A stretch of 64,000 nucleotides of DNA from Pontibacter deserti (GCF_023630255.1 NZ_JALPRS010000004.1:1-64000); one strand, 5' to 3'; shown: positions 44,347-53,697, counted from the stretch's first letter. Notes: generated by a model from the sequence alone, not told the origin. Made by a program: numbers and translations.

Positions 44347-45218
44347 TATACTTTATTTGGAGTACCGAATTTCTCGAGCAGCTCCTGGTGATATTTGATT
44401 AAGCCTTCGCTTGGGCTTTGGATAATGGTTTCGATATGCAGGCCATACTTCTGAGCAGACTGTTTAAGAATGTCAGAGAAAAAGTATGCAATAGAACCTA
44501 CAAAGTTTACCGGCAGCTCCATGTGTCCTTTATACTTTAGCACATGGCGTTCAAAGAAGTTCTCGAAATTTGCATAGATCATCTCTTTAATTACCGGGTG
44601 CTTGCGCTTATCATAGGCAAATTTCGCAAATGTGGCTATGTAACGGCTTGGTACTTCAGCACTATACAATGTGTCCAGAAACTCGTCTTTAGTAATATGA
44701 TAGGTGTTTTTAAGGGATTGGGCCAGTTCTTCCGGAAGCTCGCGATAAAAGTAAGCACGCATCAATAGCTTGCCTAAATAAGCACCACTGCCTTCATCAC
44801 CCAGTAAAAAACCTAGCGATGGCACATTATCAATAATTTTGGAACCATCATACAGGCAGGTGTTGGAACCTGTACCAAGTATACAGGCAATGCCAGGATT
44901 ATGGCCACAAAGTGCGCGGGCAGCACTTAATAAATCATGGTCTACGTGTATCTCACTACCCGGGAACAGGCGCTGTAAAGCATCTGCTACTTTTTTGTTT
45001 CGTTCCGGAGAGCTGCAACCGGCACCATAAAAGTATACAGCCGATGGATTTTTATCATTCAGATGTGGAAGCAGCGATTTGTTCAGTTCTTCGAAGATAT
45101 CTTCAGTTTCCTGATACATCGGGTTAAAACCTACCGTTTGTACGTTCTGCAATACATCAGTAAGGTTTAAGGTGTTCCAGTCTGTTTTTGTGGAGCCACT
45201 ATCTGCAATAAGAACCAT
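44346..45218 (-). CDS. BadF/BadG-type N-acetyl amino-sugar kinase
   Basis: 290 residues of the ASKHA fold: phosphate loop IADSGSTKTDW (4-14), GAGCSSPERNKKV, DHDLLSAARALCG, and the adenosine segment CILGTGSNTCLYDG with LGDEGSGAYLG. This group phosphorylates GlcNAc or MurNAc. Next to murQ the most sensible role is MurNAc or GlcNAc kinase (MurK/NagK-like) in cell-wall recycling, feeding MurNAc-6-P to MurQ. The sugar specificity is inferred from context. Confidence 0.87.
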   Translation of the reverse strand: MVLIADSGSTKTDWNTLNLTDVLQNVQTVGFNPMYQETEDIFEELNKSLLPHLNDKNPSAVYFYGAGCSSPERNKKVADALQRLFPGSEIHVDHDLLSAARALCGHNPGIACILGTGSNTCLYDGSKIIDNVPSLGFLLGDEGSGAYLGKLLMRAYFYRELPEELAQSLKNTYHITKDEFLDTLYSAEVPSRYIATFAKFAYDKRKHPVIKEMIYANFENFFERHVLKYKGHMELPVNFVGSIAYFFSDILKQSAQKYGLHIETIIQSPSEGLIKYHQELLEKFGTPNKV

Positions 45219-45281
45219 ATGCTGTTAAAGTAAATTTTATGTAAAGTTGTCTGTTTATACTTATAATATGTGTTACTGGAG

Positions 45282-45536
45282 CTATTTTTTAAGGTATACT
45301 GAATTCTTTACCACTCCGATCACTTCAAATTTATCAAAAACATAATCTGTATGTGGGGCATCTTTCAATTCTTCTGTCAGGTCTTGCCCGGCCCAGTGCT
45401 CATAATGGTTGCCTGTGCGCCATAACCTGGATTTCCTCACATCATAGATCACTCCTTTGTAAGCTACCCATACTTCATCTCTGTCTTGTCCGTTGCGGGA
45501 GGCCAGCTGTTGTAACGTATACTCTGGTAAATCCAT
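45282..45536 (-). CDS. small cytochrome b5-like heme-binding protein
   Basis: 84 residues covering one cytochrome-b5-like domain: YTLQQLASRNGQDRDEVWVAYKGVIYDV, then GNHYEHWAGQDLTEEL and APHTDYVFDKFEVIGVV. The two likely axial ligands are a His in the NHYEHWAG segment and the His of APHT, the layout of short prokaryotic b5 domains that lack the HPGG of the eukaryotic ones. There is no signal or anchor, so it should be soluble. It lies nine bases after the arginase-fold gene and may be co-transcribed with it. Confidence 0.82.
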   Translation of the reverse strand: MDLPEYTLQQLASRNGQDRDEVWVAYKGVIYDVRKSRLWRTGNHYEHWAGQDLTEELKDAPHTDYVFDKFEVIGVVKNSVYLKK

Positions 45537-45545
45537 TATTTTAAA

Positions 45546-46703
45546 TTAACCAATGCGGGCCTGCGTCAGTATCCAGCGATTTGGTACTTCTCCTTTGGTG
45601 GCTTGCAGGTAGTCTTCGTAGCTGCACGGCACAATGTGCGGCGTCTTCCCGTCTGATAACGACTCTACTTCCAGCCACCACTTCTCAGTCTGCTTGCTTT
45701 TATAGAAAACCATGCGATCAGGGTTATCATTAAAAGCTACAGCATACTTAGTGAATTGATTACTGGTAAAGGTAATCTCGTTTTTACGGTGATAATAACC
45801 TTCAATAAAATACCAGATCATGGTCGCTACTGTCATGGCCGTAATTTCACGATCATCAAGCGCAGGGTTATATTCGTAAATGCCCAACGAAGTAAGGTTA
45901 TCGTTAAGGCCGGCGTACCAGCAAAGCTGGCAAGCTTCTTCGCCCGTTAGTCCAAAAGGGTTAGCCGGCTCATAACCCGGTGCATCCTGATGGCGGATAG
46001 CAGCAACATCTATAGTTAGCAGGTCTGCCAACCGAACCACAGGCTCCATTTCCTGCACATTGCGGTGTACTTCGCCAACACGGTATGCTTCAAAATGCAT
46101 CTTCTCGAGCGTGGCCATCACCTCCGGCTCCACCAGGTACGACTGGTACCCGATCTGACCCAGGCTAAACAGGTAGTTAGGTTCGTGCATCAGAATGCTT
46201 CGCAGCTGCTTTTTGTTAGGAGTAGCGGCTGTGTCCTCTGTCATGTCCACGCTGCTATCCACAGTAACCATGTTTACCACACGCTCCAGGTGCTCATATC
46301 CCATAAACTGGCCATATTCCAGGTCGTGTGAGCCACCAATAATTACAGGTATAGTGCCATGAGAAATCAGTACTTCTACAATCTCTTTCAGGCGAAGGTA
46401 AGTATCATCTAAAGTAATGCCGGGACGCAAGTTGCCTAAGTCTGCTACATTGCAGCTGCCGGCGCCTTTATTTAAGGCATATAACTTCTTGCGGACAATA
46501 CGGGCAGGAGCCAAAGCCGGTTCTGTGTTTTCGTCGTTGCCCGCCCCACGTGTTTCATTTATACCTATCAGAGCTATGTCGGCTGATCGCCAATCCGGAA
46601 ATTTGCTTACAAACCGGCTTATATAAGCACCTAATGTGCGTGGCTTGCTAAGTGCAGCAAACACATCTTCGTTAAGCGGCTCAAAAAAGATCGACAGGTT
46701 CAT
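45546..46703 (-). CDS. arginase-fold (ureohydrolase) protein with reduced metal site
   Basis: 385 residues of the arginase/agmatinase/formimidoylglutamase family: IALIGINETRGAG, GGSHDLEYG (His126), TVDSSVDM (Asp149, Ser151, Asp153), TIDVAAIRHQ (Asp232, Ala234) and SLGIYEYNPALDDREITAM. Compared with arginase, the ligands His101, Asp124, Asp128 and Asp232 are kept, while those of His126 and Asp234 are Ser151 and Ala234. Annotated homologues are called formimidoylglutamase, but no hut genes are nearby. It could bind a single metal, or be a non-enzyme. Longer than arginase by about 80 residues. Confidence 0.82.
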   Translation of the reverse strand: MNLSIFFEPLNEDVFAALSKPRTLGAYISRFVSKFPDWRSADIALIGINETRGAGNDENTEPALAPARIVRKKLYALNKGAGSCNVADLGNLRPGITLDDTYLRLKEIVEVLISHGTIPVIIGGSHDLEYGQFMGYEHLERVVNMVTVDSSVDMTEDTAATPNKKQLRSILMHEPNYLFSLGQIGYQSYLVEPEVMATLEKMHFEAYRVGEVHRNVQEMEPVVRLADLLTIDVAAIRHQDAPGYEPANPFGLTGEEACQLCWYAGLNDNLTSLGIYEYNPALDDREITAMTVATMIWYFIEGYYHRKNEITFTSNQFTKYAVAFNDNPDRMVFYKSKQTEKWWLEVESLSDGKTPHIVPCSYEDYLQATKGEVPNRWILTQARIG

Positions 46704-46942
46704 ATGTTAACTGTTTTTTTACTCTAAAATACCAAAACCACTTATTTATAAGCCCTGAATACCTGCATTCGTCCGAGAATAGGTAAAAAAGGAAGTGTAA
46801 TATAACTGATATTAAATATTTATAGGAACGAAAGTGGTAGAAATAAAAAAAAATAAGTAAAATGCACTAACGAAAAACCTGAAAGTCATCATCAGGCGGC
46901 TTTATAATAGTAACGATACTTTATACAAAGATATAAAACAGC

Positions 46943-48706
46943 ATGAGCATTACCCGCACCATCGATCTTTTGTCGCATCAGTTAAACAACTATCCTAAAT
47001 CTGATTGCCTTGCAGTAAAAAGAGAAGGACAGTGGGTGAAGTATAGCACCCAGGATGTGCAGAACATGTCTAACCTGGTAAGCCTTGGCCTTTTAAAGCT
47101 GGGCATTGGTAAGAACGATAAAGTCGCCATTATTTCCTTTAACCGACCGGAGTGGGTATTCGCTGATTTTGGTATCCAGCAGCTTGGTGCTATCAGTGTA
47201 CCGATGTACCCAACCATTACCGTAGAAGATTACCGCTACATTTTTAACGATGCAGAAGTAAAGGTAATTTTTGTGGCTGACAGCGAGCTTTACAACAAAG
47301 TAGTAGCTGCTACCGATGGCATGGATAGTGTAAAAGAGATTTATACTTTTGACGAAGTACATGGTGCCAAGCATTGGTCTGAAGTAGTGGAACTGGGTAA
47401 GCAGATGGAAAACCCGGATCAGCTTAATGCTTTGCGCGATGCAGTTTCGCCGGAAGATACCCTGACTATTATTTATACTTCTGGTACTACGGGCAACCCG
47501 AAAGGTGTAATGCTGACACACAGCAACCTGGTGAGCAATGTGCAGGGGACCGTGCCGTATGTACCGGTAAACAATATGCACCGTGCACTTAGCTTTTTAC
47601 CGCTCTGCCATATTTTTGAGCGCATGCTGCTATACTTATACATGCGGGTGGGTACCTCAATTTACTATGCCGAAAGTATAGAAAAGGTAGCTGACAACCT
47701 GAAGGAAGTACAGCCACACGTATTTACTACAGTGCCACGCCTGCTTGAGAAAGTATATGACAAGATCGTAGCGAAAGGCATGGAGCTGACAGGCGTTAAG
47801 CGCAGATTGTTCTTCTGGGCACTGGAGCTGGGGCTTAAATATGATCCGCAGGTTAACCATGGCTGGTGGTATAATCAGCAGCTGGCGTTGGCAAATAAAC
47901 TTATTTTCAGCAAATGGCGCGAAGCACTGGGTGGTAATGTAATAGCTATCGTTTCGGGTGGGGCGGCTTTACAGCCTCGCCTGGCACGTGTGTTCTGGTC
48001 AGCTAACATTCGGGTAATGGAAGGTTACGGTCTTACTGAAACATCGCCGGTAATTACTGTTAACCGCTTTGAGCCGGAGAATAACATGATCGGTACAGTG
48101 GGTATGCCAATTGATGGTGTGGAGGTGAAGATTGCAGAAGCTGATGGAGAGATATTAACCCGCGGACCACACGTAATGAAAGGCTACTATAACAAGCCAG
48201 AGCTTACAGCTGAAGTAATCGACAGCGAAGGCTGGTTCCATACAGGTGATATCGGTGAAATGATACAGGGAAAATACCTTAAGATCACTGACCGTAAAAA
48301 AGAGATGTTTAAAACATCTGGCGGTAAATACGTAGCACCACAGCCAATCGAGAATAAGTTAAAAGAATCAGTAGTAATTGAGCAGGTAATGATCGTGGGC
48401 GAAGGACAAAAGTATGCTGCCGCACTAATTGTTCCTTCTTTCCTGGGGCTGCAGGACTACTGCCAGCATAAAGGTATTCCTTATACTTCGGATGTGGAGA
48501 TGATCACGAAGCCGGAGATTCTGGACAAGTTCAAGCGCGAAATAGACAAAGCTAACGAAGGCCTTGCTCAGTACGAAACAGTGAAGAAATTCACGCTGAT
48601 CCCGAACATGTGGACCGTAGAAAGCGGAGAACTAACGCCAACCCTTAAAGTGAAGCGTAAAAATATCTCCAGCAACTATAAGAAAGAGATCGAAAGCATG
48701 TTTTAA
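46943..48706 (+). CDS. fadD: long-chain fatty acid-CoA ligase
   Basis: 587 residues of the AMP-forming acyl-CoA synthetase family. P-loop YTSGTTGNPKG (178-188), LSFLPLCHIFERM, YGLTETSPVITVN, WFHTGDIGEM and DRKKEMFKTSGGKYVAPQPIE, with the C-terminal Lys in TLKVKRKNI. The layout resembles the long-chain type (FAA1/LC-FACS) of Bacteroidota. It activates fatty acids to acyl-CoA, the entry to the beta-oxidation genes 2-6 kb downstream. A 240-base spacer precedes it. Confidence 0.93.
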   Translation: MSITRTIDLLSHQLNNYPKSDCLAVKREGQWVKYSTQDVQNMSNLVSLGLLKLGIGKNDKVAIISFNRPEWVFADFGIQQLGAISVPMYPTITVEDYRYIFNDAEVKVIFVADSELYNKVVAATDGMDSVKEIYTFDEVHGAKHWSEVVELGKQMENPDQLNALRDAVSPEDTLTIIYTSGTTGNPKGVMLTHSNLVSNVQGTVPYVPVNNMHRALSFLPLCHIFERMLLYLYMRVGTSIYYAESIEKVADNLKEVQPHVFTTVPRLLEKVYDKIVAKGMELTGVKRRLFFWALELGLKYDPQVNHGWWYNQQLALANKLIFSKWREALGGNVIAIVSGGAALQPRLARVFWSANIRVMEGYGLTETSPVITVNRFEPENNMIGTVGMPIDGVEVKIAEADGEILTRGPHVMKGYYNKPELTAEVIDSEGWFHTGDIGEMIQGKYLKITDRKKEMFKTSGGKYVAPQPIENKLKESVVIEQVMIVGEGQKYAAALIVPSFLGLQDYCQHKGIPYTSDVEMITKPEILDKFKREIDKANEGLAQYETVKKFTLIPNMWTVESGELTPTLKVKRKNISSNYKKEIESMF

Positions 48707-48738
48707 AGTATAAATAGTTACTAACTATACTTAAACTG

Positions 48739-48814
48739 TCATCCTGAAAGGATCTTTGTTAAAGGTAGCATAAGCACCTGCTACTAACTTAGGCCTTTCA
48801 GGATGATTTTTTTG
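48739..48814 (+). terminator. long inverted repeat, probable terminator of fadD
   Basis: CATCCTGAAAGG (48740-48751) and CCTTTCAGGATG (48794-48805) enclose a 42-base loop and are followed by a run of T. The arm GTCATCCTGAAAGGATCTT looks like a dispersed spacer repeat of this bacterial group, so it may be a mobile repeat used as terminator. Confidence 0.65.
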
Positions 48815-48834
48815 TGTACCAATCTATAGTTGTC

Positions 48835-49428
48835 ATGTACAAATACCTATTTATAGTTTTAGTTATAGTTTGTTTTGCTTGTAAAGAGCGGAAGCAACAT
48901 GAAGCTATAGTTGATGAGAATCCTGAGCCGGAACTTACATACACCTTAAAGCAAAGGGGTGGTTATTTTAAAGGCATCATATTTTCTGTTAGACATGGAA
49001 TGAGTCGTGATAAATATGATAAGGATGTTGAAATATTTTCAGATGGTACATTCTATTATCGGTTGCGGGAACGTTATGAGCCAATTATAAAGGCAAACTA
49101 TACAGGTAAGCTTGACTCTGCCAGCATGGATAGAGTTTATGCAATTCTCGACTCCATTGACTTTAATAAGTTGAAGTTTCCTGAAGGTGATGCAGAAGAT
49201 GCCCATGAAGTAAATATTTACTTTACAATGTATAATGGTGGGCTTAGTATGAAAGGATATCTTGATGAGGAAATAATGAAGAACATCTGGAATTTGATGG
49301 AGCTTGTTGAAGCCCAGGAGATGAAGAAAAGTGATAACCATAGGTTCAGAACTGCCAAGGACGTCATTATTTCACCCCCGGAAGAGTTTAAGCCAAAAGA
49401 TTATAACAAGTTGCTCGACAGCCTTTAA
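48835..49428 (+). CDS. lipoprotein, DUF6438-like
   Basis: 197 residues from the ATG at 48835; the frame also opens at GTG 48814 but that overlaps the T run of the hairpin. Short lipoprotein signal with Cys16 (VIVCFAC). The body, FSVRHGMSRDKYDKDVEIFSDGTFYYRLRERYEPIIKANYTGKLDSASMDRVYAILDSIDFNKLKF, has the pattern of DUF6438, small secreted domains of unknown role. Codon use is more AT-rich than in fadD and the fad genes on either side. No partner is evident. Confidence 0.68.
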   Translation: MYKYLFIVLVIVCFACKERKQHEAIVDENPEPELTYTLKQRGGYFKGIIFSVRHGMSRDKYDKDVEIFSDGTFYYRLRERYEPIIKANYTGKLDSASMDRVYAILDSIDFNKLKFPEGDAEDAHEVNIYFTMYNGGLSMKGYLDEEIMKNIWNLMELVEAQEMKKSDNHRFRTAKDVIISPPEEFKPKDYNKLLDSL

Positions 49429-49432
49429 CACC

Positions 49433-49466
49433 AAAGCCCTCCCTTAATCGGAGGGCTTTTTTATTA
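49433..49466 (+). terminator. terminator after the DUF6438-like gene
   Basis: AAAGCCCTCC pairs with GGAGGGCTTT, followed by T residues; starts four bases after the stop. Confidence 0.9.
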
Positions 49467-49555
49467 TCTAATTATTAAAACTATAACCATAGTATCTGTT
49501 CAGTGCATCCTGCGTACTACATTTTATGCATGCCGAATAAATTTTTCAGAAATAG

Positions 49556-49567
49556 TATGCAAGCATA
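49556..49567. promoter_or_regulatory. palindrome TATGCAAGCATA, possible MarR operator
   Basis: TATGC-AA-GCATA lies where the -33 element of the promoter at 49580 should be, so a bound repressor would block RNA polymerase. A related half-site, TATGCATGC, lies at 49525-49533. MarR proteins usually bind short palindromes over their own promoter. The link is inference. Confidence 0.42.
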
Positions 49568-49579
49568 ACATTTATTTTC

Positions 49580-49587
49580 TATATTTG
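49580..49587 (+). promoter_or_regulatory. -7 element TATATTTG of the marR-fad operon
   Basis: Perfect TAnnTTTG, 20 bases before the MarR ATG. No TTG is seen at the -33 position, which instead holds the palindrome; this fits a promoter that depends on or is blocked by a regulator. Confidence 0.62.
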
Positions 49588-49607
49588 GTATACACCATTG
49601 TTTACCC

Positions 49608-50042
49608 ATGAAGCCAGAAGAAACAGTAGACTATAATGTAAAAGTGTGTTGGCATGCTATATCGCGCATGTATAATACCGAGGCCGCTAAAAACGACATT
49701 ACAACATCTATAGGGTTTGTGCTGTTAAACATAGACCAGGAGGCCGGTACACCTGCCACTAAAATTGCTCCTTTGCTGGGCCTGGAGGCCCGCAGCCTTA
49801 CCCGCATCCTGAAAAGTATGGAAGAGAAGAAACTAATCTTTAAAGTTTCAGACCCAAGCGATAAACGCCTGGTGCGCATCTTCCTGACCAAAAAAGGCTT
49901 GGAGAAGAAAGAAATATCGCGGCGCACGGTAAAGCAGTTTAATGCCAAAGTGCGCGAACAGATTCCGCAGGAAGAACTGGATGCATTCTTTAAAGTGTGT
50001 GGCCGCATACAAGGCATGATCGAGAACAAAGAGATTTTTTAA
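49608..50042 (+). CDS. MarR-family transcriptional regulator
   Basis: 144 residues with a winged helix: TPATKIAPLLGLEARSLTRILKSMEEKKLIFKVSDPSDKRLVRIFLTKKG, the last part being the wing with the D-x-R motif of MarR proteins. Flanking helices form the dimer interface. It is the first gene before the beta-oxidation genes (24-base gap), so it most likely controls them, with an acyl-CoA or fatty acid as ligand (inference). Confidence 0.9.
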   Translation: MKPEETVDYNVKVCWHAISRMYNTEAAKNDITTSIGFVLLNIDQEAGTPATKIAPLLGLEARSLTRILKSMEEKKLIFKVSDPSDKRLVRIFLTKKGLEKKEISRRTVKQFNAKVREQIPQEELDAFFKVCGRIQGMIENKEIF

Positions 50043-50066
50043 TCCATAGACAACTATAGCTATTCT

Positions 50067-52469
50067 ATGAAGCGAATAATAAAGAAAGTAGCCGTACTTG
50101 GCTCGGGTGTGATGGGCTCGCGCATTGCCTGCCATTTCGCCAACATCGGGGTGCAGGTGCTGCTGCTGGATATCGTACCAAAAGAGCTGACGCCCGACGA
50201 AGAGAAAAAAGGCCTGACCCTGGAAAACAAAGCCGTGCGCAACCGCATTGTGAATAGCTCGCTGCAGGCAGCTCTTGCTTCTAATCCTTCGCCGATCTAC
50301 CGCAAAGCTGATGCCCGCCTGATCCAGACAGGTAACTTTGAAGATAACATGAAGGATATCGCTACTGCCGACTGGACCATAGAGGTGGTGGTAGAGAACC
50401 TGAAGATAAAGAAGATCGTGTACGACCAGGTGGAGCAGTTCCGTAAGCCGGGTACATTGATCTCTTCCAACACATCGGGTATCCCAATCCATATGATGCT
50501 GGACGGCCGCTCTGATGATTTCAGAAAACACTTCTGCGGTACGCACTTCTTCAACCCGCCACGCTACTTAAAGCTTCTGGAGATCATCCCAACGCCTGAA
50601 ACCGATCCGGCTATAGTTGATTTCCTGATGCACTACGGCGATCTATACTTAGGTAAGACAACTGTACTTGCTAAAGATACCCCAGCCTTTATTGCTAACC
50701 GTGTAGGTATCTATGCCATTATGCAAGGCCTGCAGGTAATGAACAAACTGGGCCTGAACGTAGACGAAGTAGACAGAATCTCTGGCCCGATCATCGGTCG
50801 TCCGAAGTCGGCTACTTTCCGCACACTGGATGTGGTTGGTTTGGATACTTTGGCAAACGTAGCAAACGGTTTATACCAGACTGGCGAGAATGATGAGTCG
50901 CGTGAGTTGTTCCAGTTGCCGGGCTACCTGCAGAAAATGGTTGAGAACAAATGGCTAGGCGATAAGACTGGCCAAGGCTTCTATAAAAAGACAAAAGACG
51001 CAAAAGGCAAAACAGAGATCCTGACGCTGGACCTGAACACGCTGGAGTATGGGCCGAAGCAGCGCGCCAAGTTCCAGAGCCTGGAAGTGCTGAAGCCGAT
51101 TGAAGACCTTAAGAAGCGTGTTAAAGCTTTCTCTCAGCAATCTGATAAAGCAGCACAGTTCTTTAATGAGTCGCTTTACGGCTTGTTCCAGTATGTGAGC
51201 AACCGCATACCTGAGATATCTGACGAACTATACAGAATAGACGATGCCATGCGTGCCGGCTTTGGCTGGGAGCTTGGTCCGTTTGAGTACTGGGATGCCA
51301 TTGGTGCCCGCGAAGGTGTGCAGCGCATGACCGAAGCTGGTTACAAGCCTGCAGCCTGGGTAGAAGAAATGCTGAATAGCGGCAAAGAGTCTTTCTACAT
51401 AGTAGAGAATGGTCAGCGCCGCTACTACGACATCAACAGCAAAGAATACAAAGCCATACCTGGCGCTGAGAACTTCATTATACTTGATAACCTGCGAAGC
51501 AGCAATGTGATCTGGAAGAACAGCGGCGCAACTATAACTGACTTAGGTGATGGCATCCTGAACGTGGAATTCCACACGAAGATGAACACACTGGGAGGTG
51601 ATGTGGTGCAGGGCCTGATGAAAGGAGTGGAACTGGCAGAGAAAGATTTCAGAGGCATGGTGGTTGGTAACCAGGGAGCTAACTTCTCAGCGGGTGCTAA
51701 CCTGGGGCTGGTGTACATGTATGCGCTGGAGCAGGAGTACGACGAGATCAACTTCATGATCAAGCAGTTTCAGGATGCGATTATGCGCATGCGCTACTCG
51801 GCTATACCTGTAGTAGGTGCACCACATGGCCTAACACTGGGTGGTGGCTGCGAACTTAACCTGCACTGCGACCACGTACAGGCTGCCGCTGAGACCTATA
51901 TGGGCCTGGTGGAGTTTGGGGTTGGTCTGATACCAGGCGGTGGTGGTACCAAAGAAATGACGCTTCGCGCTGCCGATATGTATACGGATGGCGACATAGA
52001 ATACAATGACCTGAAGAACGTGTTCCTGACGATTGGTATGGCCAAAGTATCTACCTCAGGTAAAGAAGCAATAGACTTGGGTTACATGCGCAAATCTGAC
52101 GGCATAACTATAAACAGCAACCGTTTGATAGCTGATGCCAAAGCGCAGGCTATACTTCTGGCTGAGGCTGGTTATACCAAACCGGTGCAGCGCACCAATG
52201 TAAAAGTACAGGGCAAAGGCGCGTTGGGTATGTTCCTGACAGGTGCTAATGCCATGTTCTCGGGTCGCTATATTTCCGAGCATGATAAAAAGATATCGGA
52301 GAAACTGGCTTACGTGATGTGCGGCGGCGACTTGTCTGCGGCTACAGAGGTGAGCGAGCAGTACCTGCTGGACCTGGAACGTGAAGCATTCCTGTCACTG
52401 ACAGGGGAGCGCAAAACGCTGGAGCGTATCCAGAGCATCCTGACCACAGGCAAGCCGCTGAGAAACTAG
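50067..52469 (+). CDS. fadN: bifunctional 3-hydroxyacyl-CoA dehydrogenase / enoyl-CoA hydratase
   Basis: 800 residues, in the FadN order: dehydrogenase first, hydratase last (opposite to FadB). The NAD site GSGVMGS is at 12-18, SSNTSGIPI and CGTHFFNPPRYLKLLEIIP follow, and KDTPAFIANRVG is the substrate-helix motif. The crotonase domain (from about 500) has the oxyanion segment NQGANFSAGANLGL, and GGGCELNLHCD and VEFGVGLIPGGGG with the two expected Glu residues. It does steps two and three of beta-oxidation. Thiolase follows after 33 bases. Confidence 0.94.
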   Translation: MKRIIKKVAVLGSGVMGSRIACHFANIGVQVLLLDIVPKELTPDEEKKGLTLENKAVRNRIVNSSLQAALASNPSPIYRKADARLIQTGNFEDNMKDIATADWTIEVVVENLKIKKIVYDQVEQFRKPGTLISSNTSGIPIHMMLDGRSDDFRKHFCGTHFFNPPRYLKLLEIIPTPETDPAIVDFLMHYGDLYLGKTTVLAKDTPAFIANRVGIYAIMQGLQVMNKLGLNVDEVDRISGPIIGRPKSATFRTLDVVGLDTLANVANGLYQTGENDESRELFQLPGYLQKMVENKWLGDKTGQGFYKKTKDAKGKTEILTLDLNTLEYGPKQRAKFQSLEVLKPIEDLKKRVKAFSQQSDKAAQFFNESLYGLFQYVSNRIPEISDELYRIDDAMRAGFGWELGPFEYWDAIGAREGVQRMTEAGYKPAAWVEEMLNSGKESFYIVENGQRRYYDINSKEYKAIPGAENFIILDNLRSSNVIWKNSGATITDLGDGILNVEFHTKMNTLGGDVVQGLMKGVELAEKDFRGMVVGNQGANFSAGANLGLVYMYALEQEYDEINFMIKQFQDAIMRMRYSAIPVVGAPHGLTLGGGCELNLHCDHVQAAAETYMGLVEFGVGLIPGGGGTKEMTLRAADMYTDGDIEYNDLKNVFLTIGMAKVSTSGKEAIDLGYMRKSDGITINSNRLIADAKAQAILLAEAGYTKPVQRTNVKVQGKGALGMFLTGANAMFSGRYISEHDKKISEKLAYVMCGGDLSAATEVSEQYLLDLEREAFLSLTGERKTLERIQSILTTGKPLRN

Positions 52470-52502
52470 TAACTATAGTATCAACTATAAAAGAGCATCA
52501 AA

Positions 52503-53681
52503 ATGAACAATGCATATATCGTAGCCGGATTTCGTAGTGCCGTGGGTAAAGCGGGCCGCGGCGGATTTCGGTTCACCAGACCTGATGACCTGGCCGCTGA
52601 TGTCATCAAACACCTTATGGCCTCTGTGCCAGCCTTGGACCCGGAGCGCGTAGACGACCTTATAGTTGGTAACGCTGTGCCGGAAGCAGAGCAGGGGCTC
52701 CAGATCGGTCGTATGATCTCTCTGCTTTCCTTACCGCTCTCTGTGAGTGGTATGACAGTAAACCGTTATTGCGGATCTGGCCTGGAAACTATAGCCATTG
52801 CAGCTAATCGTATTTCGGCAGGTATGGCCGACTGTATCATAGCTGGTGGTACCGAGTCGATGTCGCTGGTGCCAACAGCTGGCTGGAAGACAGTACCAAA
52901 CTATAAAATTGCCAAAAGTAACCCAGACTGGTACCTGAGCATGGGCTTAACTGCCGAAGCGGTTGCAAACGATTACAACGTTACCCGCGAAGACCAGGAT
53001 GAGTTTGCTTACCATTCACACCAGAAAGCGATCAATGCTATCAAGAGCGGCTTCTTTAAAGATCAGATCGTGCCGATAACAGTTGAAGAGACTTACCTGG
53101 ACGAGAGTGGCAAAAAGAAGACCCGCAGCTATGTAGTAGATACCGACGAAGGTCCTCGCGCTGATACCTCTATGGAAGCATTGGCTCGCCTGAAGCCGGT
53201 GTTTGCAGCAGGTGGTACTGTAACGGCTGGTAACTCTTCTCAAACTTCGGATGGCGCTGCCTTCGTTATAGTTATGAGCGAGCGCATGGTAAAAGAGCTG
53301 AACCTGGAGCCGATCGCCCGTCTGATCAGCTACGCATCTGGTGGTGTCGATCCGCGCATTATGGGTATGGGACCAATCGCAGCGGTGCCTAAAGCGCTGA
53401 AGCAGGCAGGAATGACCCTGAATGACATTGATCTGATCGAAATGAATGAAGCCTTTGCTGCGCAATCTATTGCTGTAATGCGCCACCTCGATTTTGATCC
53501 TTCTAAGCTGAATGTAAGTGGTGGGGCTATTGCACTTGGTCACCCGCTGGGTTGCTCTGGTGCCAAGTTAAGTATACAGCAGTTCCACGAGCTTCGCCGC
53601 TTAGGTAAAAAGTATGGCATGGTAACAGCCTGCGTAGGCGGTGGCCAGGGTGTGGCTGGGATATATGAGCTTTTGAAATAG
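52503..53681 (+). CDS. fadA: acetyl-CoA acyltransferase (3-ketoacyl-CoA thiolase)
   Basis: 392 residues. Nucleophile Cys90 in [18 protein letters not shown], His347 in [15 protein letters not shown], and Cys377 in TACVGGGQG complete the thiolase triad. It removes acetyl-CoA in the last step of beta-oxidation and pairs with the FadN protein. It is followed by the inverted repeat at 53698-53791. Confidence 0.95.
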   Translation: MNNAYIVAGFRSAVGKAGRGGFRFTRPDDLAADVIKHLMASVPALDPERVDDLIVGNAVPEAEQGLQIGRMISLLSLPLSVSGMTVNRYCGSGLETIAIAANRISAGMADCIIAGGTESMSLVPTAGWKTVPNYKIAKSNPDWYLSMGLTAEAVANDYNVTREDQDEFAYHSHQKAINAIKSGFFKDQIVPITVEETYLDESGKKKTRSYVVDTDEGPRADTSMEALARLKPVFAAGGTVTAGNSSQTSDGAAFVIVMSERMVKELNLEPIARLISYASGGVDPRIMGMGPIAAVPKALKQAGMTLNDIDLIEMNEAFAAQSIAVMRHLDFDPSKLNVSGGAIALGHPLGCSGAKLSIQQFHELRRLGKKYGMVTACVGGGQGVAGIYELLK

Positions 53682-53697
53682 TAGCAAAAGCCCTAAA

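Noticed and set aside
49848..50546. 232-codon minus-strand frame opposite the marR and fadN genes
   Set aside because: It runs antisense over two well-recognised genes, has no family motif and a composition typical of the reverse strand of coding DNA.
53016..53543. 175-codon minus-strand frame opposite the thiolase gene
   Set aside because: Overlaps the catalytic half of a certain gene; no recognisable domain.
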